Source: CAVTZP01 sp963739245
GTDB taxonomy: Bacteria > Chloroflexota > Dehalococcoidia > Dehalococcoidales > BS750m-G39
Assembly (NCBI GenBank): GCA_963739245.1
Contig: CAVTZP010000007.1
Location: 124,001-188,000, forward strand
DNA length: 64,000 bases
Direction of reading: 5' to 3'
Positions 15,213-25,056 of this stretch are shown piece by piece (position 1 is the first letter of the stretch; every line of letters starts with the position of its first letter). The position numbers and the translations under genes were made by a program. The notes under the pieces were generated by a model that worked only from the letters and a program-made list of their open reading frames with translations, searched no databases and was not told the origin of the DNA.

Positions 15213-16896
15213 TTGAACCATTACCGCTGGAATCTGCTGCCACCAGCTCCAGACCAGTATCTGGCAAATATTCCAGGGTTTCCCCCGCTAATAGCCCAGC
15301 TCCTCTATAATCGTGGTGTCACCGAACCATCCCAGTTAGAGCCATTCATTACTGCCGATAAACGCCTTTCCGGCGACCCCTTGCTGCTGCCCGATATGCA
15401 CCGGGCGGTAGCCAGGATTTACCAGGCTCTGCTTTCCGGGGAAAACATTGCCGTCTATGGCGACTTTGATGCTGATGGCATCACCGGCACTGCCCTGCTC
15501 GTCCAGGGGCTATCAACCCTTGGCGGCAGGGTCATCCCCTATATACCCCACCGCCTGACCGAAGGCTACGGGCTGAAAACCGCCGCCCTGGAGAACCTCC
15601 GCCAGCAGGGCATCAGCCTGGTTATCACCGTTGACTGCGGCATTACCGCCCTGGCTGAGGTCAAGCGGGCAAAAAGGCTGGGGCTGGATATAGTTATCAC
15701 CGACCACCACACCCCCCTGCCCGAAATCCCGCCCGCCATCGCCATCGTTAACCCCAAGCGAGCCGACTCCGCCTATCCCTTCTCCGAACTGACCGGCGCC
15801 GGCGTCGCCTTCAAGCTGCTTCAGGCCCTATTTCGAAGGCATCGGCAAAAAGGAGCAACTGGATGAAATGCTGGACCTGGTGGCTCTGGGAACAGTAGCC
15901 GATATGGCGCCGCTGGTGGGGGAAAACCGATACTTGGTCAAGCAGGGACTAAAGCTAATCAATACCAACCCCCGCCTCGGCATCAGGGAGATGATGGCCC
16001 AGGCCGGGCTGACCTGGCAGCCTTGATGCCGAGAGCATCTCCTGGGTTATGCCCCGCGGCTAAATGCCGCCGGCAGACTGGCCCACGCCATGACCAGCTA
16101 TAAACTGCTGATGACCGACTCGCCACAGGAGGCACAGGGAACTGGCCATATGGCTGGAGCAGAAAAATGCGGAACGGCAGAAGCTGACCGCCAAGACGCT
16201 TAGACAAGGCCAGAGAGCAGGTACTGGCTCAGGGAATTTCGCCCCTGCTGATTGCCAGCGATAAGGACTATCCGGTTGGAATCGCCGGGCTGGTAGCCAG
16301 CAGGCTCGCCGAGGAATTCTACCGCCCGGCGATTGTCATCAGAACCGGAGAGCAGATAAGCAGCGGCAGCTGCCGCAGCATCCCCGAATTCAATATTATC
16401 CTCGCCCTGAACCAGTGCCGCCACTGCTGTCCCAGTTCGGCGGGCACTCCCAGGCCGCCGGTTTTACCCTGCCCACCAGGAACCTGCCCCGCCTCAAGCA
16501 GCACCTCTCCGAGACTGGCCACCGCTCAGCTGGCCGGGGTTGACCTTCGCCCCCAGCTGGATATTGATGCCGAGGTCACACTCCCTGAACTCGGCGGGAA
16601 TACCTTCCAACCTGATGCAACAGCTGGCCCCCTTTGGTCGGGGCAACCCGGCACCTACCTTCCTCAGCCGCGGGGTGGAGGTGGTTGACTGCCAGACCAT
16701 GGGCAATAATGGCGAGCACCTGAGGCTGAAGCTAAAGCAGGGTGGCACGGTCTGGGACGGGGTCGGCTTCAGACTGGGTAGCTATCTGGCTGAGGTATCC
16801 CCCCGCCTTGACATCGTCTATAACCTGGAAATAGACCGCTGGCGCGGGGAGGAGAGGCTGAGGCTCAATATCCTGGACTTTGCCCCGGCTAGGTAG
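15213..16896 (+). pseudogene. recJ: Single-stranded-DNA 5'-3' exonuclease RecJ, frame broken repeatedly
   Basis: RecJ degrades single-stranded DNA 5'-3' in recombination and mismatch repair. The DHH-superfamily motifs are visible: YGDFDADGITGTAL (motif I), VDCGI and ITDHHTPLPE. A first frameshift (extra T near 15832) precedes LDEMLDLVALGTVADMAPL. After TGA 16024-16026 the frames continue as PRLNAAGRLAHAM, ASDKDYPVGIAGLVASRL, QFGGHSQAAGFTLPTRN and finally LAPFGRGNPAPTFLSRGVEV, which runs to TAG 16896. At least six shifts are needed to join them. The start is TTG 15213 with GAGG upstream. The 3' end overlaps the convergent lgt stop codon by 8 bases. This is one of the most heavily interrupted loci, and error is more likely than a remnant. 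Confidence 0.82.
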
Positions 16897-17662
16897 TTTC
16901 TGCCCTCACCCACCGTGTCCTTAAAGCCAGTATGGGGATGGCGATAACTAATACGATTATGCCTATAATCTGAGCCTGATGTAAGCCAAAGAGTAACGGT
17001 GTCCCCTCCCGGATAAAGTCGATGCCAAGCCGCCACAGTGAGTATAGACTAAGGTAGATGAGAAATAGCGAGCCATCGGGCTTAAACCGCCCCCTTAACT
17101 TGAACAATACCCCAAAAATTATCAAGTAGATATATAATCTCATAAACCTGGGTGGGGTGAACAGCTACCCCCAGGGGGCCATAGCTCTCAGGATTAGTAT
17201 AGACAATCCCCCAGGGCAACGAGGTTTCGGCAGTCCATAGCAGCAGCCGTTTAGGGTGCAGCCCACCCTGCCTATAGCCTGAGCCAGTATAACCCCCGGT
17301 GCCACCAAATCAGCCAAAGTAACCAAAATAAATTTGCTGAACCGGCTGTAAATCCAGATACCCAGGGTAGCCCCCAGAACGGCACCCCAGATGGTCAGCC
17401 GCAACCACCAATAATCTGCCCCGGGTGCTGGCATAGTACTCCCACCGGTCAATAACATGGAGCAACCTTGAAAATATTACCCCGGAGGGAATACCCACCA
17501 GGGCCGCGGTAAAAACGGTATCGTAAGAGAGCTTAGCCCCCCGCCTTACCTCCCACACCATCCACAATACCACCACCAGCACCGCCAGGGCAACCATAAT
17601 GCCATACCACCTGACACTATCCCGATGGTAAAGGCTATCGGACTTATACTTATGGTAATCAA
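16889..17662 (-). pseudogene. lgt: Prolipoprotein diacylglyceryl transferase (Lgt), frame broken
   Basis: Lgt transfers diacylglycerol from phosphatidylglycerol to the lipobox cysteine of prolipoproteins at the cytoplasmic membrane. From TTG 17662, preceded by GGAGGTAGACA, the frame reads ITISISPIAFTIG, the usual Lgt N-terminus. One base near 17613 then shifts to VRWYGIMVALAVLVV and a long hydrophobic stretch ending GVIFSRLLHVIDRW. A further shift near 17425 leads to ILAQAIGRVGCTLNGCCYG, which contains the Lgt signature, and another near 17170 leads to the C-terminal helices, ending at TAG 16889. At least three shifts are needed. The gene lies 16 bases downstream of ftsY. All sections are strong Lgt, so this is probably an intact gene with sequence errors. 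Confidence 0.8.
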
Positions 17663-17678
17663 TGTCTACCTCCAAAAA

Positions 17679-18575
17679 TCAGGAACATAGCGCCTCAACA
17701 AAGGCCTCAGCATCAAAAGGCGCCATATCCTCCAGCCCATCGCCAATACCGATGAACTGGATTGGTATCTTCAGCTCATCACAGATAGCCAGCACGATGC
17801 CCCCCTTAGCCGTGCCATCCAGCTTAGCCAGAAAAATGCCGGTTACCCCCACCGCCTCGGTGAAATATCTGGCCTGGGTCAAGCCATTCTGACCGGTGGT
17901 GGCATCAAGCACCAGAATCACCTCATGCGGGGCGGTGGCGTCAATCTTGGCTGCCACCCGCTTAATCTTTTTAAGCTCCTCCATCAGGTTAAACTTGGTG
18001 TGCAGCCTGCCGGCAGTATCAATGATTACCTCATGAGCGCTGTCGGCTGCGTGCCGCCTGCAGGGCATCAAAGACCACCGCCCCGGCGTCAGCCCCGGGC
18101 TGATGGGCAATGACATCCACCCCAATCTCTCCCCCAGGCTTCTTAAGCTGGTCAATAGCCGCCGCCCTGAAGGTATCCGCCGCCGCCAGTATAACCCGCT
18201 TTCCCTCTTTTTTCGCCCTATAGGCAAGCTTGGCGATAGAGTGGTCTTACCGCCGCCATTAACACCGACCACCAGGATAACCCTGGGCACGGATACGGGA
18301 ACCTGCTTCCGGAGCGTCAATCTTCAGGATGTTGACCATTTCTGCCTTAAGTGCCGAGCGCACCGATGAGCCCTGCTGAGCTTCTCTTCGGCGACCCTCT
18401 GCTTCACCCTCTCAATGAGCTTTTCCGTGGTGCTGACGCCGACATCAGCCGAGATAAGCAGCTCCTCCAGCTCCGCCCAGACCGCCTCATCCACCGCGGT
18501 GCGGTCAAACAGGCGCATCGCCCGCTTAAACCAGCTATCCCGGCTGGGCTTCAGCGCTTGCTTAATATCTTTCAA
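17679..18575 (-). pseudogene. ftsY: Signal recognition particle receptor FtsY, frame broken
   Basis: FtsY is the SRP receptor GTPase that docks nascent membrane proteins at the translocon. The N-terminal four-helix part is clear from TTG 18575: DRTAVDEAVWAELEELLISA and VSTTEKLIERVKQRVAEEK. After a shift near 18320 the P-loop reads VVGVNGGGKTT. The next section is out of frame: AKLAYRAKKEGK-like and AAADTFRAAAIDQL-like residues occur in other frames. The frame returns for VIIDTAGRLHTKFNLMEEL, LVLDATTGQN, FLAKLDGTAKGG and the ending FIGIGDGLEDMAPFDAEAFV, all diagnostic of the SRP GTPase family. At least three single-base shifts are present. The gene is essential in bacteria, so error is the better explanation. 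An acidic A domain is absent. Confidence 0.83.
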
Positions 18576-18590
18576 CTACCTTACCCCTTT

Positions 18591-20875
18591 CTATGGATTA
18601 TACAACAACCCTTCCAGCAATATCTGCGCTGCCTTTTTATCCAGCGGCTTATTATTATTGCCACACTTCGGCGACTGAATGCAACTGGGGCAGCCATCCT
18701 GGCACGGGCATTCGCTAATTGCCTTCAGTGTAGTCTGCCATAATTGCTCCACCAAGTCAAAGCCCTTCTCGGCAATGCCAATGCCACCGGGGTAGGCATC
18801 ATAGATAAATATCTGCGCCCTTCCCGTATCAGGGTGGAGAGGGGTGGATACCCCGCCAATATCATTGCGGTCGCAGAGGGCAAACAGGGGAAGGATAGCA
18901 ATAGCCGCATGCTCAGCAGCATGCAGCCCGCCGGCAAAGTCCAGCTGCGCTCTAGCCACCCGAGCTACCACCTCAGGTGGCAGGTCAAACCAGAGGGCAA
19001 CGGTAGGGAAAACCTGCGGTGGCAGGTCAAGAGGTTCCTCCCCGATTACCTCCTCAGTGAATTGCGCCTTCTTCATGAAACCGACTACAGTAGTGGTAAC
19101 CTCAACCTCACCCAGATATACCCTGGTCTTTCGGCAGGTCTTATCACGGAGCTACCCTGATAATATGAAGGTCGGTGATTTCTTTATCCTGAGTGTAGTA
19201 AGTGGCGGTGGTAGGCTTGGCATAGGCAGTGCGACCAGTCAGGTCAAGCTCATTGACTAAATAGGATTCCCCCTGATGGAGGTAGATAGCACCGGGATGG
19301 ATTTGAAAAAGGGCGACGCTAGCCTCAATGGTTTCCAATAGTGAGCCGGTTGAGGTATCAATAATGGCGAAGTTTTCCCCGGAGGTGGAGCGAATATTTA
19401 TGCCCTGAGCCGGGTAGGCAATTGCCGGTGAAAGATACCATTTGCCCCTGCGCTCCCTAAGCAGCCCCTCCCCCTCCAGCTCCACCCTTTCCCGGTCAAA
19501 GGCGGAGCCAAAGACCTCCTCATCATCTGGTTAAGGGCAGCTCCCAGGCGGCACACAGGAGGTGAGCTCTCAGAATATAGGGGTTAGCCGGATTAACCAG
19601 GGCATTCTCAAAGCTTTTACCAAAAAATGAATCGGGGTGACGCATAAAATACTGGTCAAGGGGATTATCCAGCCCGATAAGAAAACTTATCGATTTACCC
19701 CTTCTCCGCCCGCTCCTGCCCGCCTGCTGCCAGGTGCTGGCAATGCTCCCCGGATAGCCGGTAAGCACCGTAGCCTCCAGGTCACCGATGTCTATCCCCA
19801 GCTCTAAAGCCGTGGTAGCCACCACGCCGGTAAGCTCGCCGCCAAACAGCTCCTGCTCTATCTGGCGGCGCTCCTCGGGAAGATAGCCCGCCCGGTAAGG
19901 CTTGATTCTCTTAGCCTGGGTGGAGCTAGTCTCAGCCAGCCTCTGCCTGGTGTAGTTATAAATAAGCTCGGTCAGCCGACGGGTGCGGGCAAAGGTCAGG
20001 GTACGGATGTCACTATTCACCAGCTCGGTAAACAGGCTTGCCGCCTCACTGTTAGCGCTGCGCCGGACGCTCTTTGCCTCATCTATAATCGGGGGATTCC
20101 AGAAGACAAATTCCTTCCCTCCGTAAGGAGAGCCATCGTTATCAACCACCTTAAATGGTAAACCCACCAGCCTTTCGGCATGCTCGCCAGGGTTAGCTAT
20201 AGTCGCCGAGCAGCAGATGAACCGGGGATTTGACCCATAGAACTGGCAAAGACGGCGCAGGCGGCGGAGCACACAAGCCACATGGGAGCCAAAAACACCA
20301 CGATAGATATGGGCTTCATCCACCACCACATACCTCAAGTAGCGAAACAGCCTTGACCAGGACTCGTGATTGGGCAGTATCCCGACATGGAGCATATCGG
20401 GATTGGTAAGCACCACCCTGGCTCGCTTCCTTATCTCAGCCCGCTCCGCCTGAGGGGTATCACCATCAAAGGTGGCAGCATCCCGGGATAGAAGGGGGGG
20501 AAATAGCTCCCGTAAACCACGGAGCTGGTCTTGAGCCAGGGCTTTGGTCGGGAAAAGGTAAAGGGCACAACTACCCGGCTCAGTTAGGATTGACTCCATA
20601 ACCGGGATGTTATAGCACAGGGTCTTACCGCTAGCCGATGAGGTAGCCACCATCACATTCATGCCCTTCCGGGCATAATTTATGGCTTCAGCCTGATGGG
20701 TGTAGAGGGGCAACACCTTGTGTTCCCTGAGACAATGGTGAAGGCTTTCGTCCAGGGGTTGCTCTAGCTCAGCATATTCAGCTTCACGGTAGGGAATATG
20801 CTCTATATGAACTATCTGATCGCGGTAATTGGGCTGAGTTGAAAGATAATCAAGAAAGGCCGAGGTATCCATCAT
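18591..20875 (-). pseudogene. DEAD/DEAH-box helicase with DUF1998-like C-terminus (MrfA/YprA-like), frame broken
   Basis: This is a superfamily-2 helicase of about 760 codons, resembling MrfA-type repair helicases. The first 450 residues are uninterrupted, with the Q-motif region PLYTHQAEAINYARKG, a Walker A variant ATSSASGKT, DEAHIYRG, CSATIANPGEHA, and motif VI QQAGRSGRRRGKS. A shift near 19500 leads to a linker domain (SPAIAYPAQGINIRSTSGEN, then TYYTQDKEITDLHI). A second shift near 19110 leads to the DUF1998 part, which ends with four cysteines in CPCQDGCPSCIQSPKCG, the metal site of MrfA. MrfA is known for mitomycin-lesion excision with MrfB; no mrfB-like nuclease is visible beside it. 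Start ATG 20875 or 20872 follows GGGAG. The stop codon lies 15 bases before ftsY. Confidence 0.8.
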
Positions 20876-20883
20876 CACTCCCG

Positions 20884-21177
20884 TTACGAAACAGGTAGGA
20901 CCTCAATCTCACAGTCCAGTATCTCTAAATCAAAGCGGCCGTTAACAATGAAGTCAACCACCTTGGACAGAACTTCATTGGTAAAACGGCTATCATTACT
21001 AACACAGCAAATTCCGAGGGTAGCTAACTGCCATAATTCATGGTCATCAACCTCAGCTACGGAGACATTAAACCTGTTTCTGAGGCGAGTGGTGATGGAT
21101 TTTAGTATCTGCCGCTTCCCCTTAAGCGATAGGTTTTCCGGGAAGCGAAGCTTCACCCGACAGACCCCGACATTCAT
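20884..21177 (-). CDS. DUF503 family protein (YlxP-like)
   Basis: This is a small cytoplasmic protein of 97 residues of the DUF503/YlxP family, often found in nusA-infB-rbfA neighbourhoods of Firmicutes and of unclear function. The opening MNVGVCRVKLRFPENLSLKG and the following KRQILKSITTRLRNRFNVSVAEVDDHELWQ (quoted in halves) fit the family well. I start at ATG 21177 because family members begin just before VGV; a TTG at 21189 would add four residues. It lies 8 bases upstream of the helicase gene and 17 bases downstream of a zinc-ribbon gene on the same strand, so the three may be one transcript. Here it is separated from the nusA cluster by about 12 kb. Confidence 0.75.
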   Translation of the reverse strand: MNVGVCRVKLRFPENLSLKGKRQILKSITTRLRNRFNVSVAEVDDHELWQLATLGICCVSNDSRFTNEVLSKVVDFIVNGRFDLEILDCEIEVLPVS

Positions 21178-21206
21178 GCTCTTTGGCAACCAGATGAACC
21201 AGAACC

Positions 21207-21500
21207 TTAGCCAGACTTTCTTTGCTTAGCGTAGCACTCTTTGCAATAGACTGGGCGCCCTTCCTTGGGCTCAAAAGGTACCGTGGTTTCTATCCCGCAG
21301 TCAGCACATGTCACAGTAAACATCTGCCGCGGCTGATTATAGCCACCCGAGCGCTCTCTCCGCCGAGAAGCCCGACACTCAGGGCATCGCCGAGGCTCAT
21401 TCTGTAAGCCATGGGATTGATAGAATTCCTGCTCGTCAGCGGTAAACGCAAACTCCTTCCCGCAATCAAGGCATACCAGGGTTTTGTCTGCCAGAGCCAC
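21207..21500 (-). CDS. Double CxxC zinc-ribbon protein
   Basis: This is a 97-residue protein with two zinc-ribbon modules. The first has CLDCG and CPECR and includes the EFAFTADEQEFYQSHGL segment characteristic of the probable zinc-ribbon family with a CxxC-x(n)-CxxC arrangement. The second has CADCG and CKECYAKQRKSG, with the ETTVPFEPKEGRPVYC motif seen in that group. Chloroflexota genomes often encode it; the function is unknown, and nucleic-acid binding is a guess. The start is GTG 21500, preceded by AGAAGGAGG at ideal spacing; a longer frame toward 21647 has no family similarity. The 280 bases upstream to rpsO hold the rpsO promoter and otherwise nothing I recognise. Confidence 0.75.
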   Translation of the reverse strand: MALADKTLVCLDCGKEFAFTADEQEFYQSHGLQNEPRRCPECRASRRRERSGGYNQPRQMFTVTCADCGIETTVPFEPKEGRPVYCKECYAKQRKSG

Positions 21501-21692
21501 TGCTGCACCTCCTTCTATATTTTCTGTTATCCCCTTTGTCTTGGATGCAGTCTCTTGGCTCCACAAAACCCCTCCCCTGATTACCGTACAGGGTCCCCCG
21601 CCTATGCAGGGGGCAAGCTTAGAAACGACACCAAACCAGGGTATCAACTACAATCGAAACTATACCCCCCCTGGCTAACAAAGTCAAGCCGA

Positions 21693-21721
21693 TTTACAGC
21701 TGCAGCCACTTGTGCTATAAT
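21693..21721 (+). promoter_or_regulatory. Promoter of the rpsO-pnp-dapB-asd-dapA operon
   Basis: TTTACA (21693-21698), a 17-base spacer and TATAAT (21716-21721) form a good sigma-70 promoter. The predicted transcript has a leader of about 50 bases before the rpsO TTG start, long enough for an S15 autoregulatory structure, although I cannot identify one with confidence. Confidence 0.65.
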
Positions 21722-21779
21722 CTGTTAATTTACAGTATAGTTGATGTTGGCTAAAATAACCGGGAGATAAAGGATTAAC

Positions 21780-22043
21780 TTGGACAAAGAGAAAAAGGGA
21801 GAAAGCACAACCAAATCTAGGCAAAGCACAAAGGACACCGGCTCGACCGAGGTCCAAGTAACCGCGCTCACCGAGAGGATAAACCAATTGACCGAGCATA
21901 TGATGGCTAATCGGCACGATTACCACTCACAGCGCGGGCTAGTTAAGCTGGTAGGACAAAGAAGAAGGTTGCTAGCCTACCTGAGCCGAGAGGATACTAA
22001 ACGATATCGCAGCCTGATTACTAAGCTTGGGTTACGCAAGTAA
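21780..22043 (+). CDS. rpsO: 30S ribosomal protein S15
   Basis: S15 is an early-assembly 30S protein that binds the 16S rRNA central domain. The 87-residue product has the family core: STEVQVTALTERINQLTEH, then HDYHSQRGLVKLVGQRRRLL and the C-terminal RYRSLITKLGLRK. The N-terminus is charged and slightly extended (MDKEKKGESTTK). The TTG start at 21780 is preceded by AAAGGA. It is the first gene of an operon with pnp 20 bases downstream, an order conserved widely in bacteria. The conserved pairing is thought to allow joint control of ribosome assembly and RNA turnover, since S15 and PNPase both autoregulate in E. coli; that has not been shown for this lineage. Confidence 0.95.
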   Translation: MDKEKKGESTTKSRQSTKDTGSTEVQVTALTERINQLTEHMMANRHDYHSQRGLVKLVGQRRRLLAYLSREDTKRYRSLITKLGLRK

Positions 22044-22063
22044 AGCTTAAGTGGGGGAGTATA

Positions 22064-24259
22064 TTGTTATCACCAAGTTCTTTTGAGCGTGAGGTTGGCG
22101 GCAGGAAGCTCATCATAGAAACAGGAAAGCTCGCCGGACAGGCGGCGGGAGCGGTAACTGTTCATTACGGAGATAGCGTGGTTCTGGTTACCGCTTGCAC
22201 CAGCACTGAACCTCGCGAGGGGATAGATTTCCTGCCCCTGACCATTGACTATGAAGAAAGGCTCTATGCTGCCGGTAAGATCCCGGGCGGCTTTATCCGA
22301 AGGGAGGGGCGCCCCAGCCAAGAGGCCACCCTAGCCAGCCGGCTCACCGACCGACCACTACGCCCGCTCCTGCCTAAGAGATGGCGCAACGATATTCAAA
22401 TTATAGTTACCGTCCTCTCCGCCGATCAAGAGAACGACCCGGACATCCTGTCAGTTATCGGTAGCTCAGCGGCGCTATCAATCTCACCAATACCATTTGA
22501 TGGTCCGGTAGCTGCCGTTCGCATCGGCTACATTAACAATGAGCTGGTACTAAATCCAACTATGGTCCAGGTTGAAACCAGCCTCCTTGACCTCGTCGTG
22601 GTCAGCACCAGGCAAGCAGTAACAATGGTGGAGGCAGGAGCCAAAGAGGTCTCAGAGGATATTATCCTGCGGGCTATAGAATTTGGGCACCAGGCAAATC
22701 AGGATATTATCAAGCTCCAGGAGGAGCTCCAGCAGGCTTGCGGCAAACCCAAGATGGAAGCCCCGGCAAGCGAGGTTAACCCTGAGGTAATTTCAGCAAT
22801 CTCACCAATCGTTGATAACAGGCTTACCCAGGCATTGAGCCAGCCAGAAAAGTCGCAGCGGGAACAGGCGCTTAGCAATCTGAAGAAAGAGCTTATCGAG
22901 GCGTTATGTGAGTCATTCCCCGAGGAAGATATAAACGCCGCCTTGGAGACAAAGGTCAGAGCCGAAATAAGAGGCAACCTCCTGGAGACAGGAAAGCGTA
23001 TTGGCGGGCGCGGCCTATCCGATGTCCGAGCCATCAGCTGCGAGGTGGGAATTCTGCCCCGCACCCATGGCTCAGCCCTATTCAGCCGGGGGCAGACCCA
23101 GGTCCTGACTATTACCACCCTGGGCTCAATCAGGCAGGAGCAACAGCTTGATGGCTTGGGCCTAGAGGAGAGTAAACGCTTTATCCATCATTACAATTTC
23201 CCTCCCTTCTCCGGTGGCGAGGTGAAACGCATCGGCTCACCAGGTCGGCGTGAAATTGGACATGGCGCTCTGGTGGAGCGAGCCATTGCCCAGGTACTGC
23301 CCAAGGCCGAGGACTTCCCCTACACCATCCGCCTTGTCTCCGAGGTTTTAAGCTCCAGCGGCAGCACCTCTATGGCTAGTGTCTGCGCCTCAAGCCTGTC
23401 CCTAATGGATGCCGGAATACCGATAAAGGCAGCAGTAGCTGGGGTAGCCATGGGATCGGTCACCAGCAACAAGGGTGACTATGTAATCTTGACTGACATT
23501 GAAGGCATAGAGGACGCCTATGGTGATATGGACTTCAAGGTAGCGGGGACAGCTAATGGTATCACGGCAATACAGCTCGATATTAAGCTCAAGGGCATAA
23601 GCACCGAGATTCTGGAAAAGGCATTAAATCAAGCCCGCCAGGCTCGCCTATCTATTCTGGAAATAATGCAGCAGACCCTAAGCTCCAGCCGGCCTGAACT
23701 CAGCCGCTACGCCCCAAGAATGTATAAGATAACCATTGACCCGAGTAAAATTGGCGCCGTCATCGGCACCGGGGGCAAAACAATCAGGTCAATTATTGAT
23801 GAAACTAAAGCAAGCATTGATGTTGAGAACGATGGCACCGTGATTATCGGCTCAGCTAACGAAGAAGCCGCCCGCAAGGCTATCCAGATTATTGAAGGCC
23901 TGACCAAGGAGGTAGAAGTCGGCGCCATCTATACGGGAAAGGTGACCCGCCTGATGAACTTCGGGGCGATGGTAGAGATAGCCCCGGGCAAAGAGGGCTT
24001 GATTCACATTAGTGAACTGGCTGATTATCGCGTCCCCAAGGTTGAGGATGTGGTTAAGATTGGCGATGAGGTTACGGTTAAGGTAATTGGCATTGATGAA
24101 CTCGGCCGGATAAACCTATCGCGACGGGCGGTGTCTGACAACTCGTCCCAAGCTTCCGGGACTCAGGTAAAGGATTCACCATCCAAAGACTACCCATTCC
24201 GGAGGCATGAAACTCGACCTCCCGGGAATAAACCGGGCTACAGAGGGACGAGGCGATGA
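22064..24259 (+). CDS. pnp: Polyribonucleotide nucleotidyltransferase (PNPase)
   Basis: PNPase is a phosphorolytic 3'-5' exoribonuclease that also synthesises heteropolymeric tails. The 731-residue protein has two RNase PH domains (roughly residues 1-210 and 300-530; the second contains FPPFSGGEVKRIGSPGRREIGHG), an intervening helical domain, a KH domain (MYKITIDPSKIGAVIGTGGK) and an S1 domain (GAIYTGKVTRLMNFGAMVEI). The C-terminal tail is basic and proline-rich. The length is normal and the frame is uninterrupted. The TTG 22064 start has GGGGGAG upstream. The last four bases overlap the dapB start codon (ATGA), indicating coupling of RNA-turnover and lysine-pathway genes in this operon. Confidence 0.96.
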   Translation: MLSPSSFEREVGGRKLIIETGKLAGQAAGAVTVHYGDSVVLVTACTSTEPREGIDFLPLTIDYEERLYAAGKIPGGFIRREGRPSQEATLASRLTDRPLRPLLPKRWRNDIQIIVTVLSADQENDPDILSVIGSSAALSISPIPFDGPVAAVRIGYINNELVLNPTMVQVETSLLDLVVVSTRQAVTMVEAGAKEVSEDIILRAIEFGHQANQDIIKLQEELQQACGKPKMEAPASEVNPEVISAISPIVDNRLTQALSQPEKSQREQALSNLKKELIEALCESFPEEDINAALETKVRAEIRGNLLETGKRIGGRGLSDVRAISCEVGILPRTHGSALFSRGQTQVLTITTLGSIRQEQQLDGLGLEESKRFIHHYNFPPFSGGEVKRIGSPGRREIGHGALVERAIAQVLPKAEDFPYTIRLVSEVLSSSGSTSMASVCASSLSLMDAGIPIKAAVAGVAMGSVTSNKGDYVILTDIEGIEDAYGDMDFKVAGTANGITAIQLDIKLKGISTEILEKALNQARQARLSILEIMQQTLSSSRPELSRYAPRMYKITIDPSKIGAVIGTGGKTIRSIIDETKASIDVENDGTVIIGSANEEAARKAIQIIEGLTKEVEVGAIYTGKVTRLMNFGAMVEIAPGKEGLIHISELADYRVPKVEDVVKIGDEVTVKVIGIDELGRINLSRRAVSDNSSQASGTQVKDSPSKDYPFRRHETRPPGNKPGYRGTRR

Positions 24260-25056
24260 AGAGAGTAAGGGTAGTAGTCCATGGTGCACTGGGTAAAATG
24301 GGGCAAGAGGTAGTCAACGCCCTATGCCAGGAACCTGACCTGCAAATAGTAGGTGCTGCAGACATAAAGGCGACTCAGGAATATCTGACTTTGCCCGACG
24401 GCTCGGGCACGGTGCCCTTCTCTACCAGCTTGGAGGCAATTTTAAGTAGCTGCCCGACAGATGTCGTGGTAGATTTCACCACCGCTCAAGCGACTATGCC
24501 CGCAGTACGTCTGACAGCTAAACACGGCGTTAATATAGTAATCGGCACTACCGGGCTAACTGCCGACAATATCAAAGAGATTGAAAGCCTGGCTAAAGCT
24601 CAACAGATTGGTGTCGTGGTAGCACCAAACTTTGCTCTAGGCGCCGTGCTTATGATACACCTAGCCAAGGTAGCGGCTAAATACTTTGACTTCGCCGAGA
24701 TTATAGAGCTGCACCACCACCTGAAGGCTGACTCACCCTCGGGTACCGCCCTGGCTACGGCTAAAGCCATGGCTCAAGCCAAGGGCAAACCATTCTCCAC
24801 CCCGCAAGGGAAGGCCTCAGAGAGCCGGGGAGAGCAGGTTGAAGGCGTTACCATTCATAGCGTGCGTTTGCCGGGGTTACTGGCCCACCAAGAGGTTCTC
24901 CTTGGAGGAGCAGGGCAAACATTGAGCATCCGCCACGATACCATCAGTCGACAGTGCTATATGCCGGGCGTCATACTAGCCATTAAGGAAGTGGTTAAGC
25001 ATAAGGGGCTAATCTACGGTCTAGACGCTTTACTCGGTTTACAGGAGGGGAAATGA
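24256..25056 (+). CDS. dapB: 4-hydroxy-tetrahydrodipicolinate reductase
   Basis: DapB reduces 4-hydroxy-tetrahydrodipicolinate with NAD(P)H in lysine/diaminopimelate synthesis. The 266-residue protein has the nucleotide-binding motif VHGALGKMGQEV (residues 8-19), the VVDFTTAQAT and GTTGL segments, and the substrate/catalytic block ELHHHLKADSPSGTAL with the conserved histidines and lysine. The C-terminal domain ends with the typical YGLDALLGL. It overlaps pnp by 4 bases and overlaps the start of asd by 4 bases, so dapB, asd and dapA form a tight biosynthetic block transcribed from the rpsO promoter or from an internal one that I cannot see. Confidence 0.95.
   Translation: MKRVRVVVHGALGKMGQEVVNALCQEPDLQIVGAADIKATQEYLTLPDGSGTVPFSTSLEAILSSCPTDVVVDFTTAQATMPAVRLTAKHGVNIVIGTTGLTADNIKEIESLAKAQQIGVVVAPNFALGAVLMIHLAKVAAKYFDFAEIIELHHHLKADSPSGTALATAKAMAQAKGKPFSTPQGKASESRGEQVEGVTIHSVRLPGLLAHQEVLLGGAGQTLSIRHDTISRQCYMPGVILAIKEVVKHKGLIYGLDALLGLQEGK

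Noticed and set aside
16021..16026. In-frame TGA in recJ as possible selenocysteine or recoded codon
   Set aside because: The sequence after the stop continues as RecJ only in a different frame, so recoding of one codon would not restore the protein; no SECIS-like structure is seen.
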